64,000 bases of DNA from Prochilodus magdalenae (GCA_024036415.1 JAMWET010000016.1:175001-239000), one strand, 5' to 3'; shown: positions 14,520 to 28,369, counted from the first letter of the stretch. Numbers and translations: made by a program. The notes: a model not told the origin generated them from the letters alone.

Positions 14520-15554
14520 ATGAGATTCTACAAACATCTTAAAAAGTGTTATATATAAGTACTAAGCAGGATTTAAACAGGGTAGCAAGTAAGGCCATGC
14601 CTACACATGCTGGCATCTGGGGGTTTGAATCTCTGCATAAATTAGTGCTAGCATGAATATTCATTTTCACTAGTTGACTAGCCATTCAAAACCGCCAGTC
14701 TGGCTTGTGAGCGTGTAGTTCACAGCAGCCGTACAGTATCTGCAGTATAATTGGATTCATCTGGTGTTGTTTTTACACAGCAATGAAGCACTTTGGGGTT
14801 TGTGTTTAGCTAAAAAAACGATTTCTCTTCTCTCCTCACGTTTCTCCTTTTAGTCTTTTACCGCCACTCCGCCCCACACTTTGACTTGTCAAGTCCTGAA
14901 TTAATTAGTCGACTGATCAGCTTATACAGCCTCTAGCATAGATGGCAAAGTTAGCAATTTTGAGTGACTGTGGTACTCTTAACTCTAGGTTTGGTGTTAT
15001 GCTAACACGCTAACACCCTACCCTTTGTCTGCTTTGAGCACCACTCCCAAAACACCTGTGCAAAAACCTGAGTAGCTCTATTGGTTGTAGGTGCAGATTT
15101 GTGCATCAGAGATGACCATTCAGAGTACATTTGCAAAACAGAAATATACAGCCCTAATTTAGTAAGTGGGAACTTAGTGTTCTGCACAATGCCAAACTGA
15201 CAATGCTGCGCATCTGATTAGCTGGCCTTTTCTTATCTTGCAGTCTTATTAGAAGTGAAACGGTTCTCCAGAGCAACAGGTGAGCTCATTATAAACTCCC
15301 CTACATGGTCACAGAAGAATAAAGACTGACCCCAGAGCCACTGTAAAGAGCGAAAGCACTGGAGCTTGGACACCTGTGGGTCTGAAGACAGTTTTAAAGC
15401 CACTTCTGTCATGAAACGAGCTACTAGAACTACAGTTACCATTACGATTTATCCTCATGCAGCCTGGATTTCCTTTTGAGCACCTTGAATTATATACCAA
15501 TCTAGAAAATGACCATAGCGAGCCATTATCCTCAACGATAGCTCCGGACGGAAC

Positions 15555-16200
15555 CATGTCAGAGGTCCTTCATTATCCACACAGGAGCCATTGCTGGTTT
15601 CAACTCGACAGAGGTCCTGTTAAAGAAGCATGAAGGAATGGGTACACCTGACTCTCTACAGCACTCTCTAATCTGAGAGTTTGGGAAACATGTCCTATTA
15701 AACTGTATAAATAATATTGGTACAGGACTGTAAAAAATAGGAGGTGTTTCTGAGGAGATTACATCATCTGCTTGCATGAGGAAAGAGAAAGTCAAAAGAG
15801 AATAAGCAGGATAAATGAACTTCAAAAATTGAAAATTAAAACAATTAGTAAATGGAAACGGGGCTCCTAACAACTGTGTAAGACCTGGTGGACCATTACA
15901 ACTCTCCCCATCAGATAAACAGTACCTAAAGCTGTTGCTTTTGCAAAAAGGAGACCACCAAGTTTCAATCGGGCTGTAGATCTGAAAACATCCACAGGTG
16001 TCTCTGTCCATCTGTCCACTGTGAGAAGACAACTCAACACTATATAAGGATGAAAGGATGTGTAGCTGTCAAGAAGCCATACAGAGATGTTGCTGGGGTC
16101 CTCAAAGCAATGGACTGTCCAACCCAGAGGCCAGACCTCAGCATCAGTAAATGTATTTGTGGTAAATAATAATCTCTCCATGAAAATCAGCTGGCAGTCT
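15555..16200 (+). pseudogene. Decayed Tc1-like transposase
   Basis: In broken plus-strand frames the region reads like a Tc1 helix-turn-helix segment (TGVSVHLSTVRRQLN) and then VAVKKPYRDV. It jumps to a PTQRPDLS segment that corresponds to the conserved 'SPDLNPIE' region. The middle of the catalytic domain is missing and stops are frequent. The family assignment rests on these short segments. Bases 16201-17250 hold nothing recognised. Confidence 0.5.
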
Positions 16201-17254
16201 GAAATCATAAAAACACTGAGTTTTGATGGGGTTGATATGGCAATGACAATATCCAAGTGAAGTCCACTATGTCCACTATGGGGCTAAGAGATACGTTTTA
16301 ATTGAAACTCACTTCTGTACAACTTGTAGTTGAAAACATTCCAAAATAAGCTCAAATTATTAACCGAATATGAAGAAATACCAGTTATGATCATCAAAGG
16401 CATCTATTTATCACATTGCAGGGATATCTATTGAAGTTAGCATGCTAACCAGCCAACCTTGGCCCACCCTGCCTTGCCATACCACTTTGTACCTCAAGAG
16501 GCGATAGTGAGTCACTGTAGTGTGTAGTGTAGACCAACATGAGAGGATGAAGAAGTAGCACTGCTCCAGCGTATGGTAACCTCTTGTCATTTATGTTGAA
16601 GGTTCTGCACATTCAAGTGATGGTAGCCAAAGCGAGGAAGAGTAAACATAACAATGGCTGAAGCTCTTGGCAAGCGATCAGCTAACAAACAAGAGGTAAC
16701 ATTAGTGCAGCGTCCCACCCTGGAGATGGTCCTGACCAAGAAGGGGTTAAAGTTTGACGCTCACAAGGAGTAAAGATGGAGGAGGAGGGACTGTGCATTT
16801 CCTTGTTTCTTATGATAGGAGTGGACACTACAGCTATCCAGTGATATGTTGCCCCCTACTGTTTGGGGTATAAATTGAAGAGGTTGCATCATCAGGCTTA
16901 TTGCGTACGGATGTAAACAGGTTAAAAATAAATGAGACTGCAGTTTAAGTCACACCATTCACCCACGCAAATGCCATGAGAGCATGAGGGGAAAGGAAAT
17001 ATGACGTTCAATAAGAGCCCTTCATGAAGCTCTATAGCCACGTTTATGCTTTCGTGTTAGCTGCTACGTCCGACCTGCCTGAAGAGTAACGCTGACCTTA
17101 TTCCTGTTACTGAGCTGAGAAGTGAGTCAGTATCCGCATCAAACCCAGTGACCAACATGAGTCACCATAATGGACAATCCACACCTCTGCACTGAGCAAG
17201 GCACTGAGAGGAAAAGAGGGGTCAGGTCCAAACTGACAGGGCCAAGAGAGAGGG

Positions 17255-17572
<318 letters not shown>

Positions 17573-18004
17573 AGAAAGAACTGGAGGATGGAAAGCAGAG
17601 AGGTATGAGAGGGAGAACACTGTAAAGAGAAGGAAAACAGCAGACTGCAATAACAGTTTTGCTCCCTCTCTTCTTTTCTTTCCCTTCTTTTTTTCTTTCT
17701 TTCTTTCTTTCTCTCCCCCTCTGTCTTTCGTTTTCTCTTCCTTCTTTGCACTGTTGCATGGTAATGCGAGTGGAACTCCTACGCTGTGACAGAGAGATGT
17801 ACAATGCCCCAGTGTTAAAAGAGAGGAGAGAAAGCACACCCACTGAGTTTTTAGAAGATGCTCTCCGCACATCGACACAAAGTCAACAACCCTCAATCAC
17901 AGACACAACACACGCACACTCATCCCGAACCAGCACAGAGTCAGAGTCAGAGTCGTGACTGCTTCCTGATTCCTAAACAACAAACACACACGCTTCTTAG
18001 AAAG

Positions 18005-18150
18005 CTCATCTATCCATCTATCCGTCTATCTATCCGTCTATCTATCCGTCTATCTATCTATCCATCCATCCATCCATCCATCCATCCATCCATCCATCCA
18101 TCTATTTATCTATCTATGTCAATCAATCAATCAATCCATCCATCCATCTT
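18005..18150. repeat. (ATCT)/(ATCC)/(AATC) compound microsatellite
   Basis: Tetranucleotide blocks of ATCT/GTCT, then ATCC, then ATCT, then AATC and ATCC. Confidence 0.93.
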
Positions 18151-18190
18151 CAAGCAGGTTAAAATACATCGATTCATGAAGTGAGCTTTA

Positions 18191-18412
18191 AGTTAGTCTC
18201 CGTTAGTCTCAGTCAGTCTCTGTTAGTCTCTGTCAGTCTCTGTTAGTCTCAGTCAGTCTCTGTTAGTCTCAGTCAGTCTCTGTTAGTCTCTGTCAGTCTC
18301 TGTTAGTCTCAGTCAGTCTCAGTCAGTCTCAGTCAGTCTCTGTTAGTCTCAGTCAGTCTCAGTTAGGCTCCGTTAAGCTCTGTTAGGCTCCGTTAGTCTC
18401 CGTTAGTCTGTA
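18191..18412. repeat. GTCTC(T/A)GT(T/C)A minisatellite
   Basis: About 22 units of 10 bases alternating GTCTCTGTTA and GTCTCAGTCA, degrading to GGCTCCGTTA at the right end. Bases 18413-19225 show nothing recognised. Confidence 0.88.
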
Positions 18413-19226
18413 GGATCTGTATTCTGCCTGAAGTGCTCTCACCTTCGACAGCTGCCTAATTAAGATGAAGTGTGGAGCTTTATGAAAAGCTTAGTCTTAC
18501 ACAATGGCTTAAACTGCAGCTGCTCATTAGGGCACCTCTCCACGCTTTGTGTTCTTATTCATTTGGATGTCTTCTGGGTTTTTCTGAGACTGCTGGTTTG
18601 CATGTCAGAGTCAAAGCACTAATGATTCAATAAAGCAATTAGAACAGCACAAGCTACAGGCATCCAGCAGACAGAGAAATGAAGAGAAAAGAAGAGAAGT
18701 GAAGGAAAGCTTTATCTGATGATCATAAGGACAACAGCTCGGGTGGATGACCTCCTGCTGCACTTGTTTGTCCTCCAGACTTTTTAGGCATGAACTGATT
18801 ATGGGTACATGGTTTAATGACATACTAAAGGAATACTCCAGCATCTATCAACCTAATCTTTGCTGCCTCTGTATTATACAGTCTGTGGGTAAAGGGCAGA
18901 CAACACCGCATCCTGCTCTCTATTCTTCCTTCAGAACTGGGGGGAATATTATAAACAGCCTGTATGGTGCCTGCTGGTGACTTTCACCACTATAAGAAAA
19001 ACAGCAAACCTGATTTGGGTCAACTTTGAAACAACATTAATGTAATGAATGTGTAATAAACGTCAAGAAGTCAACACTGGGGAGCATGTAGTTAGAGTTT
19101 TTAATGTTGACATTATATATATATATATCAGTTCTTATAAAAAAACGAACTGGAATCTAATCAGCACTATTACTAATGTGTAAACACACTGACTGTTAGA
19201 AAACAAATTAAGAAATCGGGCCTTAG

Positions 19227-19303
19227 ATGTAATAAAGGTGTAATGAAGGTGTAATAAAGGTGTAATAAAGGTGTAATAAAGGTGTAATAAAGGTGTAATA
19301 GAT
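19227..19303. repeat. 11-bp tandem repeat
   Basis: About seven units of AGGTGTAATAA, one of them with a TAATGA variant. Confidence 0.9.
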
Positions 19304-19354
19304 GGCTAGTTCATGAAAACTAGGTGATGGCAGATTTCTTTCCGTTAATATCAT

Positions 19355-19387
19355 GAACACTGACAGAGGTGATTTTAATAACATGTT

Positions 19388-19427
<40 letters not shown>

Positions 19428-19502
19428 CACACATGTATATAATATATAATATACATGTCTATATATATAAACATGCTATTAAAATCATCTCTGTCAGTGT
19501 TC

Positions 19503-19503
<1 letters not shown>
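19355..19503. repeat. Long inverted repeat (hairpin/MITE-like)
   Basis: The left arm contains GAACACTGACAGAGGTGATTTTAA and the right arm its reverse complement ATTAAAATCATCTCTGTCAG, with arms of about 45 bases continuing through TATATATAAACATG. The centre is a (TA)-rich loop. A (TG)n tract follows to 19540. Bases 19541-20335 show nothing else recognised. Confidence 0.85.
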
Positions 19504-19540
<37 letters not shown>

Positions 19541-20336
19541 ATGACATACATGTTCTGTTGTACATATTAAATTAGTTTGTAAATATGTATATTTACATAT
19601 TTATATATTTACAAATATGCAAATGCATGTATTTAAACATGATACATGCATGTATATAAACAGGGCTGTTTGTTTTTCTATATGTGGTACATGCATTTGA
19701 TTAGATATTTGAGATACTAGAGGTCCTATATCTATCTATATATGTGTGTGTGAACCTAATAAACCTAATTTCATCATAATATATACAATTTTTTATGGTA
19801 TTTCTGTTGGTCCGTTCATCATGATGGGACTATAAGGAATGCCTTGCGATGGGGGGAAGGTCTGGTTACTCCAGTAAGGCTATCATTACGGAGATACGAG
19901 GTTTAGCTCCGGTAGCAGCATTGCTTGTGCTTCTATGTCCCTCAGATAAAACGTTATCATCTCTGACATCTCTCTCTCACTCACTTCTCTAATGCCGGCG
20001 GCTGAACAAACAGGATCATGCCATTTAACTTTACTTACAGCGAAACCCCAGCACTCCAGTGTGATCTCTAGCAAAGTGCAGAGCCTTTACTGTACACATT
20101 TGTGGCTTCGATGTACAGATATCTTTATTTATGGATTGAAGGATGCACTTTTACGAGACGGCTGATGACAAACCCCTGAGTTTGTAAAGCGGTAGTAACT
20201 TTAAGGGGGCATGCTGTATGCTTTCTACACTCAACAAGCATGAAAGAGGTATCCCAGGGTTCTTTGGTCTAATCTCTATCCGTCACATCTATCAACAGCG
20301 TATGGATCATCACCCCAGTGACTCAAAACACATGCG

Positions 20337-20416
20337 TAATGGAAGTCAATGGGCAGATGCTGGAGCCACCTCAACCACAACATAGACCTGCAGCTGATGC
20401 CCATTGACTCCTGTTA
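20337..20416. repeat. Short inverted repeat
   Basis: TAATGGAAGTCAATGGGCA pairs with TGCCCATTGACTCCTGTTA about 40 bases away, 130 bases downstream (in gene sense) of the kcnh4 exon 1 donor. It may be the core of a small MITE. Confidence 0.65.
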
Positions 20417-20534
20417 TAAAGGTGTATGGAGTCATCCGGTCCGGTACAGGGCAACACTGTCCATGACTGAGCATGAAACACTACAGCGTTCCTTTCAGCT
20501 GTCAGACTGAGACCAGGCAGAGAGAGGAGGGTCA

Positions 20535-21335
<801 letters not shown>

Positions 21336-21339
21336 TCTC

Positions 21340-22745
21340 TTCTAACACGCTCTCTCTCTCCCTCCCCCCTCCCTCTCTTTCCCTCTGTCTGTTTCATTAC
21401 TCTCTCTCTCTTTCCCTCTGTCTGTTTCATTACTCTCTCTCCCTCCCTCTCTATCACTCTCCCTCTGTCTGTTTCTATCTCTCCCTCCCTATCACTCTCT
21501 CTCTCTCTTTCCCTCTGTCTGTTTCATTACTCTCTCTCTGTCTGTTTCTATCTCTCCCTCCCTATCACTCTCTCTCTCTCTTTGTCTGTTTCATTACTCT
21601 CTCCCACCTTCCCTCTGTATCTTTCATTATTCTTTCCCTTCCTCTTTACTCTCTTTCCATCACTCTCCGTCTCTCTTTCCCTGTCTGTTTCATTACTCTC
21701 TCCCTCAATTTCTCTCTCTATCACTCTCTTTCCCTCCCTATCACTCTCTCTTTCTCTCTGTCTGTTTCATTACTCTCTCCCACTTTCCCTCTGTATCTTT
21801 CATTATTCTTTCCCTTCCTCTTTTACTCTTTCCATCACTCTCCGTCTCTTTCCCTCTGTCTGTTTCATTACTCTCTCTCCCTCTATTTGTCTCTCTCTCT
21901 CTCCCTCCATTTTTCTCTCTCTATCACTCTCTTTCCCTCCCTATCACTCTCTTTCTCTCTGTCTGTTTCATTACTCTCTCCCACTTTCCCTCTGTATCTT
22001 TCATTATTCTTTCCCTTCCTCTTTTACTCTCTTTCCATCACTCTCCGTCTCTTTCCCTCTGTCTGTTTCATTACTCTCTCTCCCTCTATTTGTCTCTTTC
22101 TCTCTCTCTCTCTCTCTCTGTCTGTTTCATTACTCCCTCCATCTCTCTCTCTCTGTCTATTTCATTGCTGTCTCCCACTTTCCTTCTGTATCTTTCATTA
22201 TTCTTTCCCTTCCTCTTTTTTACTCTTTCCATCACTCTCTCTCACTTTCCCTCTGTCTGTTTCATTACTCTCTCCCTCCTTCTCCTTCTCTCTGTATCTC
22301 TCTTTACTCTCTCACTTCTTCTCTTTTACTCTCTTTTACACTCACCAGTTCTTTTTCAGTCTCTTGCTCTCTCTCCATTCCTTTTTTGTCCTGTCTTTTT
22401 CTCATTTACTCTTGTTCTTTCTCGTTTTCTCTATCCCCTTCTCTTTTTCCCTCATTCCTTCCATTTCTTTCTCCCTTTTCCTTGCCCTCTCTCCTTCACT
22501 CCTCTTTCTCTCTCTCATTCTTCCTGTTCTTTCCCTCACCCTCACTATTTCCCCTTGTCTCTCTCTATCTCTCCCTCATTTTTTATCTTCACTCTGTCGT
22601 TTTTCTCCCTCATTCTTTCTTTCTATCATTGTCTTTCTTGTTTTTACATTCTTGCATTCTCTCTTTCATCCCCCCTTTTCTGTCTTTCCTTCAATCTCTC
22701 AGTTGCTCATTCTCTTTTTCCCTTCCCCAACTCACTTTCTCTCAT
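21340..22745. repeat. 1.4-kb polypyrimidine tract
   Basis: Plus strand is about all C and T, with higher-order repeats such as CTCTGTCTGTTTCATTACTC and TTCCCTCTGTATCTTTCATT recurring many times between 21380 and 22280. On the kcnh4 sense strand it is polypurine and sits just upstream of the gene. Long Ser/Leu/Phe ORFs (up to 528 codons) are translations of this tract. Bases 22746-23120 show nothing recognised. Confidence 0.92.
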
Positions 22746-23124
22746 ATACACAGATGTTACCACGCTCTCTTCGCCCGCATCTATCTTTTAGTGCCTTGCA
22801 TCTCTCGCTTCTCCCATCATACTCTCCTGGACCATGAGTTCCTGGACTCGGCATTAAAGCGGTGTGCGGTCGTCTGTCTCTTATTAGATCATTATTAAGA
22901 TCAACAGATCAACAAACATTTTAATAAACAATAAACCACTCACACGAATCCTTCACCCATCCTGCTCAACACTGATCAGAAAATACACAACTGTAATCCA
23001 TTATACACGAGCGGGAGGATCAGGGGACCAGTGAAGAAGTACCAGCGACTCATCATCCAGGAGATATAACTGAGATCAGATAGATAAGAGTAGATATATG
23101 ATAATCCACTAGCATGAGGAAAAG

Positions 23125-23460
23125 GAAAGTCACTCTCTCACTCACTCATCTTCTAAACCACTTTATCCTTCAGGGTCACAAGGGTGAGCGGTGCAGGAGC
23201 CTTTCCCAGTGTTCACCAGGCAAAAGGCAGGATACACCCGGGACAGCCCACCAACCCATCACAGGGCAGACACACAGACATACAGACTCACACCTAAGTG
23301 GGCAATTTAGGATTCCTAATTTACCTGACGGCATGTGACTGGACTGTAGAAGGAAACGGGAGCACCCAGAGGAAAACCACACTCCACACAACGAGGACCC
23401 CACATGCCCCAACAGGGAATTGAACCCAGGCACTTCTTGCTGTGGGCATATACAGTATAA
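23125..23460. mobile_element. Dispersed teleost repeat I, copy 1
   Basis: Recognised by the order CTTCTAAACCACTTTATCC, CAGGGTCACAAGG, GCAGGATACACCC, CCAACCCATCACAGGGCA, AGAAGGAAACGGGAGCACCC and a terminal GAATTGAACCCAGG. This order is widespread in fish genomes. A shorter relative is at 33115-33300. The class is uncertain. Bases 23461-23855 show nothing recognised. Confidence 0.6.
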
Positions 23461-23855
23461 CCATAAAACCATATACAGTTCATATAAACGTTATAGTTTA
23501 TCAAAAACCTCTTAGACAACAAACACTATCCCCCAGTGGTCACCACAGGGGACGGCTTGGGAACGCACACTCCTGTATAAGCAGTGAGATGTTATTTTGT
23601 GAGTGAGTTTGAACTCTGGCCAGTATGCCCATGGCAAGGTGATATGTACTATGGTAGTCATGGTATGTTTTAATATAGTGTAAATACATAAACACTTGAA
23701 TTCATTTTCAAGTTGATGTTTATATGTAATGTCCCGTCGAATATGTTTTCTGCTTGTATTCAGGAGATATATAAGCTAGTATAATAAGTTGTTCTAGATG
23801 GCTGTTAAGACAGGAGGTTAATTAATGAAGGGTGGTCTCTAACTTTTGCACTGCA

Positions 23856-24028
23856 TAATATAATATAATATAATATAATATAATATAATATAATATAATA
23901 TAATATAATATAATATAATATAATATAATATAATATAATGTAATGTAATGTAATGTAATGTAATGTAATATAATGTAATATAATACAACATAATATAATA
24001 TAATATAATATAATATAATATAATATAA
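23856..24028. repeat. (TAATA)n pentanucleotide
   Basis: About 34 pentamer units with a (TAATG) sub-block at 23937-23968. Confidence 0.96.
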
Positions 24029-24150
24029 TGTCAAGAAAATTTTAATTACATAACAGATTCTGGACCTGAAGCTTCACATAGTTATACTCATGGTTACTGT
24101 GGGAGATCAGTGCACAGAGAGGTTTTAGAGTTTTAGTAGTATCAGATAAG

Positions 24151-24216
24151 ATATATAAAATAAAATAAAATAAAATAAAATAAAATAAAATAAAATAAAA
24201 TAAAATAAAATAAAAT
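24151..24216. repeat. (TAAAA)n pentanucleotide
   Basis: About 13 near-perfect units. Confidence 0.96.
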
Positions 24217-24417
24217 CTAAGAGCAGCATATTAAAGCACTCCAGCTGTACAAAACTCAAACTGTACAGAACACGGCGCAGGATGTAGCCTAGGATCAGTC
24301 TCCAGCATGTACTGTCCTGGGAATACTGCTATTCCACTGTACAGTATAATACATCCCTCTTGTGGCCACACAGGGTATTACACAATAACACAGCCTACAC
24401 AGACATTTAACAACAGT

Positions 24418-24725
24418 GATGGAGGAAGTACACAAACCATGTAGGGTTAAAGTAGAGACCCCCAAGGTAAAATACTCCCCCAGTAAAAGTAGAGGTTCCT
24501 CCTTTTACACCTCCACTTAAACTGAAGTCTTTCAAATGTACTTAAGTATGGAGATAGTAACAGTAACATCATTTACTATGACTCTAATGACCTTTTATCA
24601 TTTCTGGATCAAGACTTTTTAATCAGCTCAGTGTAGGTGAAGAGACTCTCTCAGTCCACCAGTCTTCAATAGAAGCTCATTAATTAGTCTGACACTGATG
24701 TCTATCTAAATGATCATAAGGCTGC
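24418..24725. mobile_element. Dispersed repeat G, copy 2
   Basis: Second copy of the repeat at 9468-9805, in the same orientation and without the triplicated TAGACCTCCCTT. Confidence 0.7.
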
Positions 24726-24771
24726 ACAACACAGAACTACATATACCGTTATGACAACTGCCATTAACACC

Positions 24772-25135
24772 ACATCAGTGTCCCCAAAGACTGCTATGGT
24801 GTCATGCCAGACTGTCATGGAGTGACTCATCTTCAGTGGACGAGCCCCACTCCTGTCTTGGTGGAGACAACCAATGAAACTGTGTATGGAGGCACAGTGA
24901 TCAGCACCAAGACCGACGACACATCCAGAAGGCCTGGCGTGACTCCACCACCACCCCTACTGCAAAATCAGCAGGAACTGTGTGAGAATGTTCAAGCTGC
25001 ATGGGACTGATCATCACAGGACACCATTAGGAACCTCTACAGCTCCATGCTGAGACGTCCGACACGTTATGTTAGCAAACACCATACTGAGAGACACTAC
25101 CTTTGTAGGTGTAGCTCAATTAATATTGCCCATAC
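24772..25135 (+). mobile_element. Tc1/mariner-like family B fragment
   Basis: Shares TGCCAGACTGTCATGGAGTG and CTTGGTGGAGACAACC with 42510-42665 and, reversed, with 44588-45300. It then continues through AATGTTCAAGCTGCATGGGA and TAGGTGTAGCTCAATTAATA, as at 26215. It represents the catalytic and 3' part of a transposase with stops. Confidence 0.65.
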
Positions 25136-25340
25136 GAGCATGTAAGCTAAAGACTGTACTGAATGTCTCACTGATGATCTGCTGCTGCTGAAAGTCTTTG
25201 AATCTACCTGTGCTGACTGGCGCATGACAGCGAAGGAAACATTTCTTCATCATTTCTTAGTTTATTTATTTCTTTTGGCCTTTCCTTATAGATCTGTTTA
25301 ATCTTGTGATTTTGTTTCTGCCTCATTTGAGGTAGTAGGT

Positions 25341-25554
25341 TGGTGTAGCTCAGTAGATAACACCACTACCTGCCAGGGGGCCACAACCGCATGTGGGAGA
25401 CTGGGGTTTTGAATTCCGAACTGGGTGACTCTGTTGTGCTACACCAATAAGAGTCCTTGGGCAAGACTCCTAACGCTACATTGGCCTACCTGTAAAATGA
25501 TTAACCTTGTAAGTCGCTCTGGATAAGAGCGTCAGCTAAATGGCGTAAATGTAA
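25341..25554 (+). mobile_element. tRNA-derived SINE, copy 2
   Basis: A box TGGTGTAGCTCAGTAGATAA, a degraded B box (GGGGTTTTGAATTCC) and the tail CTCTGGATAAGAGCGTCAGC ending GTAAATGTAA. It lies between hcrt and kcnh4. Confidence 0.88.
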
Positions 25555-25642
25555 TTTGACCAATTCAGGACAAATTCCTTTGGTAGCTGAAACCCCTCTG
25601 TATCCCCAAAACTGTACAGGGGGAAGATACCTTTAGTGTACA

Positions 25643-26210
25643 CTACATGGCCAAAAGTTTGTAGACACCTGTACATCACCCTAATGAGCGTGTTTGACAT
25701 CCCAGTCCAAAACCATGGCAATTACCATGGCGTCCACTCCCCTGGGAAAGCTGTCCACCACGGTTTGAGCGTGTTGGTGGGAATTTGTACTCTTTCAATG
25801 AAAACAGTTATTGTGAGGTCAGGTACGATGTTGGACGAAAAGGTCACAATCTAAATTCAAATGAATCCCAGAGTTGTTCAGTAGGGCTCAAGGCTCTGTG
25901 CAGGCCACCAGAGGTCAAACCATGCCTTGACAGACCTCGTCGTGTGCACAGTGGCACAGTCGGAAGCATATAATTGTCTAAATGTCTTTGTGTACTGTAG
26001 TATTAACATCACCCTTTATGGGAACCAAGGGGCCTAAAAACAGCCCCAGAGCCATTATCCCTCCTCTAAACATCACTGATGGCACTTTGCCTTCTGCTCT
26101 CATATTCCTCCATCAGACTGCCAGTGTGATTCATCACTCCAGGGAGCACATTTCCACTGCTCTGGAGTCCAGTGGCTTTCCACCACTCCACTGTGTATTT
26201 CGATCCCAGG
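25643..26210 (-). mobile_element. Tc1-like family C copy, transposase relic
   Basis: Starts with the end repeat CATGGCCAAAAGTTTGTAGAC. Read on the minus strand it follows the order of the common fish Tc1-like transposase, including the reverse of GGGCCCCTTGGTTCC and the block beginning GTGAGGTCAGGTACGATGTT. It is broken by stops and internal loss. Confidence 0.7.
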
Positions 26211-26725
26211 AGAACGTTCAAGCTGCATGGGATGGATTACCACAGGACATCATTCGGACCCTCTACAACTCCATATCAAGACGTCATGCATGTTGCATTA
26301 GAACTCTTGTGACTGCCTAACGGCACACTGAAAGACACTACTACTGTACGTGTAGCTCAGTAAATATTCCATATGGTCGCTGTCCAAAGAAAAACATGTA
26401 TCTCCATTTTTGTTGATTTTTACTTTTATGCCTCATTTGATCACATGTTCCGCTCTTTACACTGTGTGGGAATTTCATGAACAATGGACCAACAGAAATG
26501 GCCCAAAACCTCTTGGAAAGATATCTGGTTCCATTGACTTCCATTCAAATTACATCAGGTTTTTGGCCTCTCCTGTAAAGTTGCCATTTTGGAGACACCC
26601 GTTTTTCTTTGAACAGCGACGATATACTGCCCATATCAGTCTGGCAACCTCTATCTTCTTTCACAATAGCACCGCAAGCCAACACCTCCTTCTGGGTGCA
26701 GCTATTCTTTTGATGATGAGTGTAA
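26206..26725 (+). mobile_element. Tc1/mariner-like family B, 3' part, interrupted
   Basis: The left segment (CAAGCTGCATGGGATGG to GTGTAGCTCAGTAAATATTCC) and the right segment (CCCATATCAGTCTGG to the terminal repeat TGGGTGCAGCTATTCTTTTG) are continuous in the family. Here they are split by MITE A copy 3. Bases 26726-28060 that follow hold no gene I can identify; they include a C-run near 27295. Confidence 0.75.
26372..26625. mobile_element. MITE family A, copy 3 (nested)
   Basis: A 254-base element with inverted ends GGTCGCTGTCCAAAGAAAAA and GAACAGCGACGATAT. It is opposite in orientation to the copy at 1272-1523 and inserted inside the family B transposon end. Confidence 0.82.
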
Positions 26726-28063
26726 ATAGTGCACACACGGCATCCTATTCTACAAAACCGACAACCACACAGGGAGATTACCGCCTCTTTCAGGACCTGA
26801 AGCTGAATGAGTAATGGTGCAGGGATTTCTGTAGGTCAGTGGGGAAATTCAGCTCTGCTACTACTTGTCGCTCCTCTCATTATAAAGGAGTGAATGGACT
26901 CTGGTTATATACAGTTACTGTAACGTTATGTCATTCTCAGCCTTTCAGCAGCTCAGCCACTGTGCTCTGCTACAAGCAAGGTTAACCGTTCTGTTGCCAT
27001 CCCAGTATACATATGTTTGGGTTGCAACCATTATAACGGAGCTATGATTGGTCAGTTTGACAGGTAAGTGTGTCCGTGTGTGCTGAAGGTGGGTTGTGTG
27101 AGAGATCAGGGGGCAAAAGGGTTGGGGTGTTTTTTATTAACAGCTGCGGCTACACTGTGATCTAGTTCGGTTCATCGTTAGAGCAGGTGATACATCAGAC
27201 TACCAGCCTGGAAATCTCATGGTAGTCTGGTGGTCTGGAGGGGCCACAAAAAAAAAAGGGTGGTCTGGTCGGATCAGGCCCCTGTATGACTTGCCCCCCC
27301 CCCCCACTCTGGTTATGCCACTGGACTTACAGTAATGAAAGGAGGGGGGTTCTGGCTTTCCAGCTACAGGCAGACGCTGCAAGAACTCCAAGAACTCCAA
27401 GTTATCAGAGTTCGCAGTCCTCCCTCAATCAATCTTCCCTCTCTCCCACGGAACTCACTTTTCTCAGACGCCTGAAAAACCTTGCCAGAACTCAGCCCCT
27501 TTCTTTGTTGCAAGGTGATGTCATCTTGTAACATTATCCTTAGTGCCCGCCTCTCAGCAAATTTGGCATGCACAACACACAGAGACCTAAAACAGTAAAA
27601 ACTGACCACTCGAAAACTGCGTCGTTCTATACTGTGAAGGTGGATCTACCAACTTGTTCTACCAGACTTCCAGAATCTCCAGTGTAAGAACAGCCACGGT
27701 AGCATACGGTCGGAACATGTGATTGGCCAATGGAAACAGATTGGGTGAGCTGACCAATTAGAGCACACTGGGCTCATCGGGAGGCGGGGTTTAAAGACAG
27801 AAGCGGTGAATACAGATGCAGAGTATGAGATAAATAATGTGGTTTGTTTGGGGAAACTGTAGATCTATTCGAGCAGACCTCAAAAACATATAAATATGAA
27901 CACTGAAAATGAGCATTATGGGTACACGGTAATCTTTAATTTACTCACTTAATGGTTTATGGTCTTAAATTTTCCCCCCCAACACAATGATTATGGCCTC
28001 CTGCAGCACAAATAGCCTTTATACATAAATCCAGAAGCATAAATAAAAGAAAGCTATGAACAT

Positions 28064-28069
28064 TTTATT
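28064..28069 (-). terminator. hcrt: Candidate hcrt poly(A) signal
   Basis: AATAAA on the minus strand, about 300 bases after the hcrt stop codon. It would give a 3' UTR of roughly 320 bases. It was chosen on motif and position only. Confidence 0.5.
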
Positions 28070-28369
28070 AACGTATCAGATTTTGTCTGAGCATGTGCAG
28101 AATTTACAGCCAAGGATGGTCATTTTAATGCATCTCTACAAAGGACCAAGGTCATTTCATTGCATTAGTTGCATTAATAAGATTATTTTACATCATATCT
28201 TAGTTTAGAAGCTCACATGTCACAAAAGAAGAATCAGTAAGCTCTAATAAAACACTGTGAAGTGGAGAAAGCTTGTGCTTCGACTGTTTTGTTGAACTAT
28301 GTCTTTACTGATGAACGCCTAGTCTAGTGCACGGTGTAAGCCTGACCCCCCCGCCCTCACTGACCCAAG

